This document shows positions 42,940 to 53,434 of a DNA stretch of 64,000 nucleotides, one piece after another (the stretch's first letter is position 1; each line of letters opens with the position of its first letter). The notes under the pieces were generated by a model. It had not been told where the DNA came from. It was given only the letters and a program-made list of their open reading frames with translations, and did not search any database. A program made the translations under genes and the position numbers. This DNA is from Ostrinia nubilalis (taxonomy: Eukaryota; Arthropoda; Insecta; Lepidoptera; Crambidae): positions 7,721,001 through 7,785,000 of the forward strand of contig NC_087097.1 in assembly GCF_963855985.1 (NCBI RefSeq). The letters are read 5' to 3'.

Positions 42940-43608
42940 ATTATTTTTTTCGGAAAATAAAAAAAATATCCACTGTAATTTTTACTTATCCAACAATAGT
43001 AAGTTAACTCAAAACACTCTTCTCAAACACAACAGTTGAACAGTTTGAATAAAACTAACTTTATTTAGAAACAGGGATTATCATACTGTACCTGATTTTA
43101 GGTGAAACATGCAAAACTACGCGTTCTGTATAGAAAAACATTGAATTGAAATTTGTTCCAACAAAACTACGCCAACTAGAAAATCACAAGTTGATTCATC
43201 AAAACAAACTCAACTCAAAATAGTAACAAAATATAAGTTACTTTATCAAACAAAACTGGAACAAGTCAAAATGATCTGGTTGACTATTGCAGAACAATTC
43301 ATCAATACTGTTACTACTCAAATTAACTCATTATATATTTTCTGCTTAACTGTAACAAATCTAAATATCCGCGTTTTCGTTTATTTTAATACGTGCATTC
43401 TCTGACAAAACGCTTGTTTAGGTGGAAGGGGTTGACAAGCGTTGATTCAACAAAAGTAAGTTATCGCCATCTAGCGGCAAATGGATCAAGGCTTTATTAA
43501 ACCTGTTATGTTGGAAAGATGCGTATGATAACCGAGTATTTGAATACAAGCATAAGTCAAAATTGGCAATTTTTGAGTTGTCTCAGTTTAGATCTAGGTG
43601 TGCGATAT

Positions 43609-44072
43609 GTATTTAGAACAGTCCCTCCTTACCAATGATATTATAGATAATACCATTGCTCCTTACCATCAATGCAATCGAGCAGACAAAGGACATTGAT
43701 AAAAATCGCCCTAAGATTTTCAAAGACTTAGTATGTACCATAATTTTATGTATATTTTATTTATTTACTTGCAAGTGTCCAAACCTATCGGACAAGTTGC
43801 AGTTCGAAAAAATATTTTAAAAGTATTTAAACGAAATCAAAGTCACCGACATATTGACAGAGCAGAGACAGAGATGCGCTTTTTTAATTCGATTTAAGTA
43901 AATAATGGTATGATCGATTAGACTAGAGTCTAATCATTAGACCTTTAGACGGGCGCAGATCCGCCGCGCCCGCAGCGCTTCAGTGGATTATTGCATTTTA
44001 TGTATATTTAATCACATTTATTTACCTACATTTACATATTTACTCTTTTCTTTAAGTGTAGACACTGTTTAT
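43609..44072. other. Non-coding interval
   Basis: Nothing recognised. Confidence 0.4.
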
Positions 44073-45160
44073 GGGTCATTCCATAAAAATCTGTATATTT
44101 TCGACGTCATTTTGTCCGTAACTTTTTTAAGATGCTTTTGAATACTTTATTAGTGTAAATTATAGTTTATTAATTAATTATGTTATGTCTAAAAGGGCCA
44201 GTCACTTTATGCTTTATTTTAGGAGAAATTATAATTTTAAATTTTTTCATACTACATTACTCCTATATGACTTCTAATAAAGTATAAAATATATAACCTT
44301 AACATTTATAGATAAGTTAATATACATAATGTAGTTGTTTTGTTATTATCACTATATAAAAAACATCATTCCCTAACTAGTAATTTAGTCCCAAGTGCCG
44401 TTTAAAGCTAGGGCCTGACGCTCTAGGGACTGACGATTTGGAGTAAAACTTAACACAAATGCAGATTAACTTTATATTATAAGATGCTTAATACGATGTG
44501 CCGAAAATAGCCAAAAAGCCACACGTAAATACTATTAAATTATATACAATTTCCTATTGTAATCAATAAAGCTACTCAACTAGGGACTGACGAAGTGACT
44601 GGATTAACACATGTTTCCGCAACAACTGGCACGTTTGCACTAATTCAAAAAACGGCTACCGCAAAGCCAGTATGGTCTGAGGATAACTTCGTATCGTACT
44701 TTAAACTCAACTAAATGTCATTCACTCTAAATACATATTAAAGCGCAAAATTATAAAATCAGTGCGTGGCGAGGGAATGACGCTAAAAGCTGTAGACTCT
44801 TTTTCAACTGAAGAAAATCAAATTATTGTTTATTGAAACCGTAAAATATTATTAGAATTTGGTGTAATATACATTTAAATAGATTATTCGTTAATTGAAA
44901 CAAAGGATAAAGTTGATGTTTTTATAAATGTGGGTCCCAAAACACAAACTTTTGGAGTACGGACATGCCTAGGGAATGACGTTTTGGGTCATTCAAAAGT
45001 AATTTAAGATGTTTTAAAAATAGTTTCAAAAAATATAAATGGGTGATGAATAAAGCACATTGCGAGCTGTTATTTAACAATATTGGAATAAAATATTAAC
45101 AAATATTTCATGTGAAATGTGGCGCGGACTAAGAGTTGACATATTTTTGTGGAATGACCC
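44073..45160. mobile_element. 1.1-kb MITE with repeated internal motif
   Basis: Ends GGGTCATTCCATAAAAAT and GGGTCATTCCACAAAAAT (inverted) are flanked by TTAT on both sides (44069-44072 and 45161-45164). Inside, AGGGA(A/C)TGACG recurs at 44425, 44582, 44772 and 44971, all on the same strand. No ORF. Confidence 0.75.
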
Positions 45161-45631
45161 TTATGTATAAGTCCACTATTGCATGCCGTGGCAACCTATA
45201 ATTAAGGCAGCACTTAGATTAAGTTAAATACGTTGTAAATATTGATTGTCTTCCAGTGTATGTCTTGACAACCAGTCCTATTAAATAAATAAAATAAATA
45301 TTTATAGCAACACAATGTTTAAAAATAAAATTTTTAAAAAACGATCAATTGAATCGATTATGTCTATTCTAAATGGACATCCCTATTTGTTAGTCAAATT
45401 GTCATTCACTCGCATCACCTTTTCTCTCTCACTCACAGACTCACTCTTGCTGTGTTGCTGTCTTGCTTGATCCTTCTTTGTGATTCGTTTGTGTTTTAGC
45501 TTTTATTTTCGGAACTTTATTAACTACAAACTTGGCTATTCAAACGGACTCTGATTGATTGCAATAACGACATACTCAGCCTGGGATTTACTGTTTTTGT
45601 GTGGCTCGGCCAAGGCTCGGCTGGTGGTTCT

Positions 45632-48124
45632 ATGGTGTTAGAAAATGAGCAACTTAATTATACACAACAATGGGCAGCACCTCGATCGGTAAGTACCTAC
45701 ATTTTGCTCTGCAATCTTATGAATAAGTACTAGCCTTGCCAAACTTCTGAATTGCCATTCTCATGGCGGGTTGTCTTGAAATGAATGTTCCGCTATTATC
45801 TGTGGTTCAACCCTGGACAGTGTGGACAGCCAGGCCCGATTCGATTGTAAGAAACTAGTCGATGGTACAGCGCAATGGAGGCATGAGCGAAACAACAATT
45901 ATGTTGACAATCCAGCTGGTTTTGGTGTAAATCTAAGGAATTATTTACTTTGACACTATCTCCCTGCTCTCAATGAAAGCTTGTTTTGTTTTGTTTTTTG
46001 GAACTAAGACTACTAGATTATTATTTTTTGTAACTAAGTTTGTAACACGTCATAATTAATTATTATAACAACAATGCTTATTTACTAAAGCTGTTTAACC
46101 CTACCCTCTGACCCAAAATTCTACTAACAGCACATAATATTGAATTATCATTTTTTTTATGGTTTGCGGCTCAATTTATTCAACGCACAGGAGTATGTGT
46201 GGCATGGCATGCAATGAATCTATTTATTTTTACAGGTTACAGCTCATGATCTTATATGAACAACATGTTGGACCCAAGCCCAAGATACAACACAAATGCA
46301 TCTACTTCAAATCTTAGCAGAAAATGTGTGCTTTGCTACTGCACTGTGTTCTACTGAACACTAGAGCCTAGAACACGTTCACATCAGCTCATGTCCCTGA
46401 GAACTAACACTCAACATCATATTAACATCAGGAACATAATTGTGGAACGACTAACTCCATTAGAGGTAATGCACGCTAAAGTCCTTATTTAATAAAATGT
46501 TATTGGCTATACAATCAGTCTAATTCTTGTAAAGTTATTGGTTTCTGTAAATTAATACTAAAATAAAATAATTTAAGTGCGGGACATTAAAAAACTGATA
46601 ATTTTTTTAAACTTATTTCTAATTATTATTATTTTTAAACAGGTTACTGCAAATGACTACATCTGTGGGGCTTGTCACTCATTATTGCAAAGAGATACCA
46701 CACCTACTTCACAAGACTCTCCAGATATGCCAACCGGTGCCCCGGTAGGTCACCAACAAGTTTGTGTTGGATGTGGTTGTTCATTATTGCGAACTTGAAG
46801 TCATTGTTTGGATACAGAGAATAATCAAGATATATTAAACATTGTTCGAAATTGGATTCAACCCAGAGAGGTAAGAGCCCTGCCAGTTTTATAATACATA
46901 AAAATAATTATGCCGGTTTATTATAATAATAAAAAAGGTTTTTTCCGAATCAGCCTTCCCATCCTTCAACTCCTTCCATTGCTTTCAATCTGCCACTACT
47001 CTCATCCATACAGATTATACAGGGTGGAAACGATAAGTGATCTCACTCGATTATTTCTAAACTACACAAGATATCGAAAAACTGGTTACTCATCCTGAAA
47101 GTGCTTCACAAGCTCTTTCTAACGGTATCAGTAAATAGTTACAGAATTAACTGGATCTATCCGAAAATTCAATGTTTTCAGCCTCCATACTAAATGTATG
47201 CCAGCCACACAATATTAAAAGTGTTATAGATCACTTATCGTTTCCACCCTGTATAATACAAATAGACTTATATTATTAAAATATTGCAATATTATTACTT
47301 ACATAATATTAAACATAATTTTTACTATTATAAAGCCAGTTAAAAATTCCCTGAGCCAAATAAACTCAGTAAAGTTTTATTTATACTTCCTGCATAACAA
47401 CAGACTACTCTTTTAAACTACCACTATTCTCACTCTCAATCCTCGTTCCTCATTCATCCCTTTCGTTTCCTCCATAGACCAATCATTCCTCATCATTCAG
47501 CGTTCAAATCATAAATTATTATCTTTCATCACTCATCTTACTATTCCGTTACACACAAAAGTCGTTAATCCTATATAAATATTGCTCTTCTTATTGTTGA
47601 ACTGTGAATCTGATGTTTTATTTTATTTTCAGATTCGTCCTTCAGATCTTCTTTGCCATAGATACTATCAGAGAGCACGAATTACTACAGTTGGTGCTTA
47701 TTTAATGAAGCTGAGGACCGGTGATTCAGATGACAGAATAGCTACATTACTTGGCATTTCAAGGAGTACTCTTACAAAATATGTAATGAAAGCACGCAGT
47801 ATGATGGAGGAACATTTCGTACCAGCACATTTAGGGTTACAACATATTAGTAGAGAGGAAGTAGCCCAAAGAAACCTTTATGTTCCAGTCTCTTTTCGGG
47901 AAGCCAGGAAACGATTTACCACAAAGAAAGGCTATTGTCATCATGGATGGTACATACATACATTTATGTGCAAAAAAGTAGCAATTATGCATACCAAAAA
48001 AAAAACTTATTCCCTATACAAATATCGGAATCTCGTTAAACCATTTATGGTACTTTGTTGTGATGGCGACATCATTGATGTATTGGGCCCATATTTAATA
48101 GAAAATGTAGAACATGACCATTAA
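45632..48124 (+). pseudogene. Multi-exon DDE transposase gene with repeated zinc modules, broken
   Basis: Four exons are supported by splice sites: 45632-45688 (donor GTAAGT), 46236-46465, 46643-46870 (donor GTAAGA) and 47633-48124. Exon ends read P-R-S, P-L-E and P-R-E; the following exons begin V-T-A-H-D, V-T-A-N-D and I-R-P-S-D, each leading into Cys pairs (C-G-A-C, C-V-G-C). The last exon has a helix-turn-helix (D-S-D-D-R-I-A-T-L-L-G-I-S-R-S-T-L) and the start of a DDE nuclease (K-Y-R-N-L-V-K-P-F, I-D-V-L-G-P-Y), best matched by PIF/Harbinger- or IS4EU-like transposases. Stops interrupt exons 2 and 3 (a TGA in place of a Cys codon; a frame break near 46797) and the catalytic domain ends early, so it is dead. 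Confidence 0.7.
47020..47251. mobile_element. 232-bp MITE in the third intron
   Basis: Perfect 23-bp inverted ends starting CAGGGTGGAAACGATAAGTG are flanked by TATA (47016-47019 and 47252-47255). The end sequence and duplication match those of the larger element at 3105-4566, suggesting one superfamily. Confidence 0.85.
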
Positions 48125-48385
48125 TAAATAATAAGTACCTACATACGTATTTTCATTTATACCTACATAACTGCCTACTTACCCTTGGGTCGGAATAAAG
48201 ATATTTTTGGATTTAAATGTAAGTAAAATATATTAACTTCTTTTTAAAAAATGTTTGGCTTTTCCGTAGGCATTCCTATTTTTCCAATACGCAAAGTTCT
48301 ATTTGCTGCTATTCATACGGTTTGACAAAGGGGTTCTTTATCGATCTACGATTTAAAGTGTAATTAAGACGTCTCTCCTACATAT
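48125..48385. other. Non-coding interval
   Basis: No recognised feature. Confidence 0.4.
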
Positions 48386-49296
48386 TCTATACCTACTTAT
48401 AATAAATCTGTAGAGAGGTCAATTCTGTACATGAAATATAATTTTCAAAATAACTATCAGGGGGTGATACTGATGCCAAAAATGCAATCAGTAAAATTTT
48501 TGTCTGTCTGTCTGTCCGTCTGTATGTTCCTTATAGAAACAAAAACTACTCGACGGATTTTAACGAAACTTGGTACAATTATTCTTCATACTCCTGGGCA
48601 GGTTATAGTATACTTAGGAATTCTCACGGGAACAGGAATTAGCGGGAAAATCCTTTTGTATGAAAAATCTAAACCGCTTAAGTTAGACGCTTTAAATTTC
48701 GCACGTAGGTACTTTAGTAAACTAATTCCCACGGGAACGGGAATTCGCATTATTATACATATAATTCTTGACAATAAATAGTTTTATTAGCAACTAGCGG
48801 CCGCCCGCGACTTCGTACGCGTGGATCCCGTTTTACCCCCTTCATCTATCTTACGCGGTTTAGATTTTTTCGTTCAAATGTTTTTTCCCGTTCACGTGGG
48901 AATTTTGCAATATCCTGTTGTAACTAAGCTTTAAGTTTATTAAGATACCTACAAGTCAAATTTCAAGCGTCTAACTAAAGCGGTTTAGATTTTTCATATT
49001 TATTTATTTATTTATTTATTTTAATTACAAGGTTAGGCTTATAATCTAACATTTCTTATATCACTAAACATAAAAATGTTTGTTGTGACATTGCACATTC
49101 ATCGCAATAGCTTATAAGTATAAAAATTAATATTATAGGAAGGCGGTAGGTATCAATAAATTTGCCAGCTGGAGGTGAGTCGCACGACGCGATACTACGT
49201 CGACTCGGGTCGAGCGTTCCGCTAGTTATTTTTTTGCAACGTACCTACAGGGTGTCTTCATGTTTATGTAATACAAGTTATACTTGTTCCAAAGAA

Positions 49297-51731
49297 ATAT
49301 TTTATTTTATTTTATTTTAGTTAGTAAACTAGTATGACTGTGTAAGATGTGTAATAAGTGCATAGTTTGGTCAGAGGAAAGTTTTGTTATAGTTTTAGTA
49401 ATTTATATTAATGTAGTTAAGGGTAAGTTTCATCATTGTGTTATGTTATTTGTAGTTCAATTAATATTTATAGATTAGGTAGATTAATGGGTATTTAGCA
49501 ACACGACGGTATGTTGATTATAAATTATTATTAAAAAAGAACTTCCTAAGTATAATTTTTATATTTTTAGTGTTTATTTTTTCTTTTATTTCAGTTGGTA
49601 GGAGATTAACCAGTCTCGGAACGATATACTGAGTGGTTCTTGCACCGTAGGTATTTTTAGCAGATATAGTTGAGACCTTTTTATCTTTTACTTTTCTGGT
49701 TAGTTTATTATGTTTTATTGGCACGCGTAGTTCTTCTCGATGATATTGTTCTGTTAGCAAGCTATAGTATACTTTTTGGTGTACTGGTATTATTCTACAG
49801 TGTTTAAAGAGTTCGTGATAATTATCTGCAAATTGGCGTTTAATGTTTTTAGGAACTATTAACTTTAGAAATCTGAGTTGTATGGAGTATATTTTGTCTA
49901 GGTATGTTTTATATGTACGTCCATAGCTTGTGATGCCATACGAGATAATTGATTCCACAAGACATAGGTACAGGTTTCTTAGAATTGTATACGGTATTTT
50001 ATTCTTGATGTAATAGAATTTTGATAGGATAACTCTTAGTTTGTTTATTAAGGTTTCTATATGGCAGGCCCAGTTGAACCGATCGTCAATGATTAGGCCA
50101 AGGTATGTCTGCTGGCTAACCCGTTCCACGGCTTTGCAGGAGCATCCCGGTTGTTCAACGTGCAGGCAATTATGATTATGAACCAGTAGGCGTGCGTACT
50201 TGCTTGGTTTGTTGTGACTGGAGTGTATATGTATCATTTTGGTTTTGCTAGCGTTTAGAACCAGACCCATGTCGTGTGACCATTTACATAAGTTTGTAAA
50301 ATCATACTGTAATTTCCTTTCTGCAGTTGCTATATCTCGATCCGCCGATATAATGCAAGTATCATCCGCAAATTGGTACAAGGAGCACTCAGTCACGATT
50401 CCCGGAACGTCGTTTACATATGTCAGATAATTTAAGGGGCCTAGTACGGAACCCTGTGCCGTGCCTTCCGTGATGCTAATTGGCCGGCTGTACGTTTCAC
50501 CAACCTTTACCACATATTTCCTATCTTCAATGTAGTTCTTGCACCATTTCAGTAGGGGACCTCTGACTCCGGAGTCGTCCAGCTTGTCTATCAATGTGTG
50601 GTGTCGCAACGTGTCAAAAGCTTTGCTATAGTCGATAAAGACAACTAAGACATGTTTCTTATGACCTAGATTTTCGTTGATTTCATCAGTAAATTTTGAT
50701 AGTAGCATAGTTGTACTTTTGTTATTACGGAATCCATACTGCTGATCATTAAGTACGTCATTGGTTTCATAAAACGATGTAATTAGTCGACATATGTATT
50801 TTTCAACTATTTTATTAATTGATGGTAATATAGTTATTGGCCGATAGTTGTCATAGCAATTGTGAGGTCCTTTTTTATATATAGGTCTAACTATACCTTT
50901 CTTTAGGCTATCTGGATAAATACCTGTTTTTATAGAAGTGTTAATAAGATTTGTTATAACTCCTACAATGTTTTCTAATATGTGATTGATGTCTATCATA
51001 CGTATTTGGTCATGACCTGGTGCTTTGTGTATGTTTATGTTTTTTATTATTTTACTGACATCTTGCCGGGTTGCCTTTTTAGGGTATATAGATCGGTCTA
51101 TCCTACGAGAGTATTGTGCTTTGTCTAGTAAGGGTCTGTTACATGTTGGCAAAATGGACTTTACGTTTCGGTCAAACGATTGAGCAAAATTGTCAGATAA
51201 AATAACTTCACTTATACCGTCAAAAGCCCTACTGATGACGTCATCCACCGATTTAGTTATTCTTCCAGCTATTTTATTTAATATTTTCCACATTTGCTTA
51301 AGATTATTCTTATTTTTGGTTATTAGTTTGTTATAATATTTATTTCTAGCATCGTTAACGATTTTATTAGTTTTATTGCGTAATTTATTGTACTCTAATC
51401 TTAATACCATATTGTTCACGTCTTTTTTACACTCCTTAAAAAGATTGTCCCTGGCGAGACATGACGAAATTACTTTATTATTTATCCACTCTTCTCTTGT
51501 TTTTTTAATGTTACCAACCCTAGTTATTTTTGATTTTTCATAACATTCCTGAAGGCTAACTTCTATATAGTTATAAATTTCGTTAGGTGACGTCATGATT
51601 TCCGCGTCCTTCCAGTCTATTTTATTTAACTCTTGTGACAATACCCTATGGTCAAATGTAGTAAATTTGGGCACACTCTGTATTCGCTGCATTCCAAGGC
51701 AGGATAGTACGATCATGCGATGGTCCGCCAT
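49297..51731 (-). mobile_element. Second 5'-truncated LINE (Jockey/CR1 superfamily)
   Basis: It starts in the last bases of the endonuclease domain (A-D-H-R-M) at about 51731 and ends leftward in a TAAAA-repeat tail (plus-strand ATTTT repeats, 49297-49320). It interrupts the Helitron-like repeat. Confidence 0.8.
49518..51731 (-). CDS. LINE ORF: reverse transcriptase
   Basis: About 737 codons, uninterrupted, with no own start codon because of 5' truncation (the frame runs back into the flanking repeat). Reverse transcriptase motifs: Y-R-P-I-T-I-L-P, Q-Y-G-F-R-N-N-K-S-T, F-I-D-Y-S-K-A-F-D, T-A-Q-G-S-V-L-G-P and F-A-D-D-T near residue 466 of the extended frame. It differs clearly from the LINE at 40258 and so is a separate family. 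Not able to move by itself. Confidence 0.85.
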   Translation of the reverse strand: MADHRMIVLSCLGMQRIQSVPKFTTFDHRVLSQELNKIDWKDAEIMTSPNEIYNYIEVSLQECYEKSKITRVGNIKKTREEWINNKVISSCLARDNLFKECKKDVNNMVLRLEYNKLRNKTNKIVNDARNKYYNKLITKNKNNLKQMWKILNKIAGRITKSVDDVISRAFDGISEVILSDNFAQSFDRNVKSILPTCNRPLLDKAQYSRRIDRSIYPKKATRQDVSKIIKNINIHKAPGHDQIRMIDINHILENIVGVITNLINTSIKTGIYPDSLKKGIVRPIYKKGPHNCYDNYRPITILPSINKIVEKYICRLITSFYETNDVLNDQQYGFRNNKSTTMLLSKFTDEINENLGHKKHVLVVFIDYSKAFDTLRHHTLIDKLDDSGVRGPLLKWCKNYIEDRKYVVKVGETYSRPISITEGTAQGSVLGPLNYLTYVNDVPGIVTECSLYQFADDTCIISADRDIATAERKLQYDFTNLCKWSHDMGLVLNASKTKMIHIHSSHNKPSKYARLLVHNHNCLHVEQPGCSCKAVERVSQQTYLGLIIDDRFNWACHIETLINKLRVILSKFYYIKNKIPYTILRNLYLCLVESIISYGITSYGRTYKTYLDKIYSIQLRFLKLIVPKNIKRQFADNYHELFKHCRIIPVHQKVYYSLLTEQYHREELRVPIKHNKLTRKVKDKKVSTISAKNTYGARTTQYIVPRLVNLLPTEIKEKINTKNIKIILRKFFFNNNL

Positions 51732-52210
51732 ACAAAGGGATTTTCCCACGAATTCCAGTTCCCGTGGGAATTAGTTTACTAAAGTACCTACGTGCGAAAT
51801 TTAAAGCGTCTAACTCAAGCGGTTTAGATTTTTCATACAAAAGGATTTTCCCGCTAATTCCTGTTCCCGTGGGAATTCCTAAGTATACTATAACCTGCCC
51901 AGGAGTATGAAGAATAATTGTACCAAGTTTCGTTAAAATCCGTCGTGTAGTTTTTGTTTCTATAAGGAACATACAGACAGACAGACAGACAAAAATTTTA
52001 CTGATTGCATTTTTGGCATCAGTATCACCCCCTGATAGTTATTTTGAAAATATATTTCATGTACAGAGTTGACCTCTCTACAGATTTATTATAAGTACCT
52101 CTATAGAAGATAGAAAATGGAAATGTACTTCTGTTATGCTAATAACCTCAAAATCTGAAGCATTTTTCCTATTGTAACGAATCTCCCGCTTATCCGTGCT
52201 TTAAGTATCT

Positions 52211-52695
52211 ATGTTACGGTCAAAGTGATAAATGTGAAAATTATGAATAATCGCCGGTTATTATGAATAATTACCGCATGATTTGGTAAATGTGATTAAT
52301 ATGAGGTCATTTATGTGTGTATAAAACTAAATAGGCGGCTTAGGGGTGGCCCAAGGGCCACCCCCGCCGCACCTTAACCTATTTTTCACTTTAAATCAAA
52401 ACATTATGTTATAGACATCATGGAAAAGTAATATTATGCAAGAAACATTCCAAACTCATTAAGCCAAATTATATTAATTTAAGATATCAAAACGTTCAAA
52501 AGTTTGGCTGTACCTACACGAGCACGTACACAAGATGTTGTTCTCTTTTATGAAATTTGTTAGTACTAAGGTTGAATTATTAAATAATCACTGTTAAATG
52601 TGATTAATTTATCACTTTTACCGCGACTGTCGGTAATTATTCATAATAACCGGTTATTATTAATAATTTTCAATTTATCACATTAACCGTAACAT
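52211..52695. mobile_element. MITE with GTTACGG ends
   Basis: ATGTTACGGT and its complement mark the ends. Inverted arms of about 70 bp share GTGATAAAT and CCGGTTATTATGAATAATTA. The possible target duplication ATCTAT/ATCTAC is imperfect. The interior includes a short GC-rich run (about 52345-52375). No ORF. Confidence 0.65.
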
Positions 52696-52912
52696 CTACA
52701 CTAATATTATAAAGAGGAAAACTTTGTTTGTTTGGTTGTAATGAATAGACTCAAAAACTATTGGACCGTTTTTATTAAATTCTTTCACCATTCGAAAGCT
52801 ACATTATCCACGAGTAACAGGCTAAATTTTATTTTGGAAAATAATAGGGTTCCGTAAAATATGTAGGTACCTAATGTAGGCCACGCGCGCGAAGCCGCGA
52901 GCGAAAAGCTAG
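52695..52912 (+). mobile_element. Non-autonomous Helitron-like repeat
   Basis: Starts A|TCTACACTAATATTATAAAG and ends AAAAGCTAG|T, with a GC-rich hairpin (CGCG...CGCG) ahead of the CTAG. These are textbook Helitron ends, and the start matches the well-known lepidopteran Lep1-type repeats. Confidence 0.75.
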
Positions 52913-53434
52913 TGGAGTATAAGGTGACAATCGTTAAGTAATTTCACATATAAAAATCATTATTTCATTGCTTGGGGGTCTTGGGGCGAACGATGTATGG
53001 ACGCAGAACAATATCCTTTATTTTCAAATTTAAGCAAAAAGCATTCTGTGGTTATAAAATACCTATGCTTATTTGCACCTAGTTTATCAATCACCATGTT
53101 AATTCCATGCTTTCTATCCAGTCGACTGCTCTAACGACAAGGGTGGGCAGTCGTTGAGATGACAGCGCGAAAATCGTCGGCATCCACTAATTATGACCCT
53201 TATGTACCACTATATTGACAAAGTTCTCCGTCTTCGTACGCGATATTGGAAATTTGGCATCTACCATCGGCTGATCTGACATTAGGCGTAGTCTGGCTTT
53301 GATATTCAATTTTCAACTGTATTACCTTGACAATCAGTTCAAAATTGATTACTAGAAAATTATTTGACAGACGATTTCTACTCTCGACAAATGCATTTGA
53401 ATTAGCCCAAAGTATGTTTATTTACAAGTAAAAA
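52913..53434. other. Non-coding interval, likely 3' flank of the spliced gene
   Basis: No feature recognised. Confidence 0.4.

Larger units (their letters stand above)
39820..42960 (-). mobile_element. Non-LTR retrotransposon (Jockey/CR1 superfamily), 5'-truncated
   Basis: The coding part (40258-42939) is followed leftward by a 3' region with a TG-rich stretch and ends in an ATT-repeat tail (plus-strand AAT repeats, 39820-39845). The 5' end is cut inside the endonuclease domain near 42950. Confidence 0.85.
38936..43608. mobile_element. TIR transposon containing a LINE
   Basis: Perfect 39-bp inverted ends beginning ATATCGCACACCTAGATC at 38936-38974 and 43570-43608. Without the LINE the element would be about 1.5 kb. 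The target duplication is ambiguous because the end itself is palindromic (ATAT). No complete transposase; only a short conserved-looking fragment at 39195-39386. Confidence 0.75.
48386..52110. mobile_element. Two opposed Helitron-like repeats, one split by LINEs
   Basis: Bases about 48386-48750 run rightward; an inverted copy (about 90% alike by eye) runs leftward at about 52110-51735 and continues at 48800-49000. That leftward copy ends at 48794 in ...CGGCCGCTAG|T on the minus strand, the Helitron-type end. Both contain the CTGTCTGTCTGTCCG stretch and CCCACGGGAAC repeats. The LINE at 49297-51731 and an older LINE tail (about 49003-49290) lie inside the leftward copy. Confidence 0.6.

Noticed and set aside
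48431..48781. 116-codon plus-strand ORF and its partner at 51652-51972
   Set aside because: Both are translations of the same non-coding Helitron-like repeat in opposite copies.
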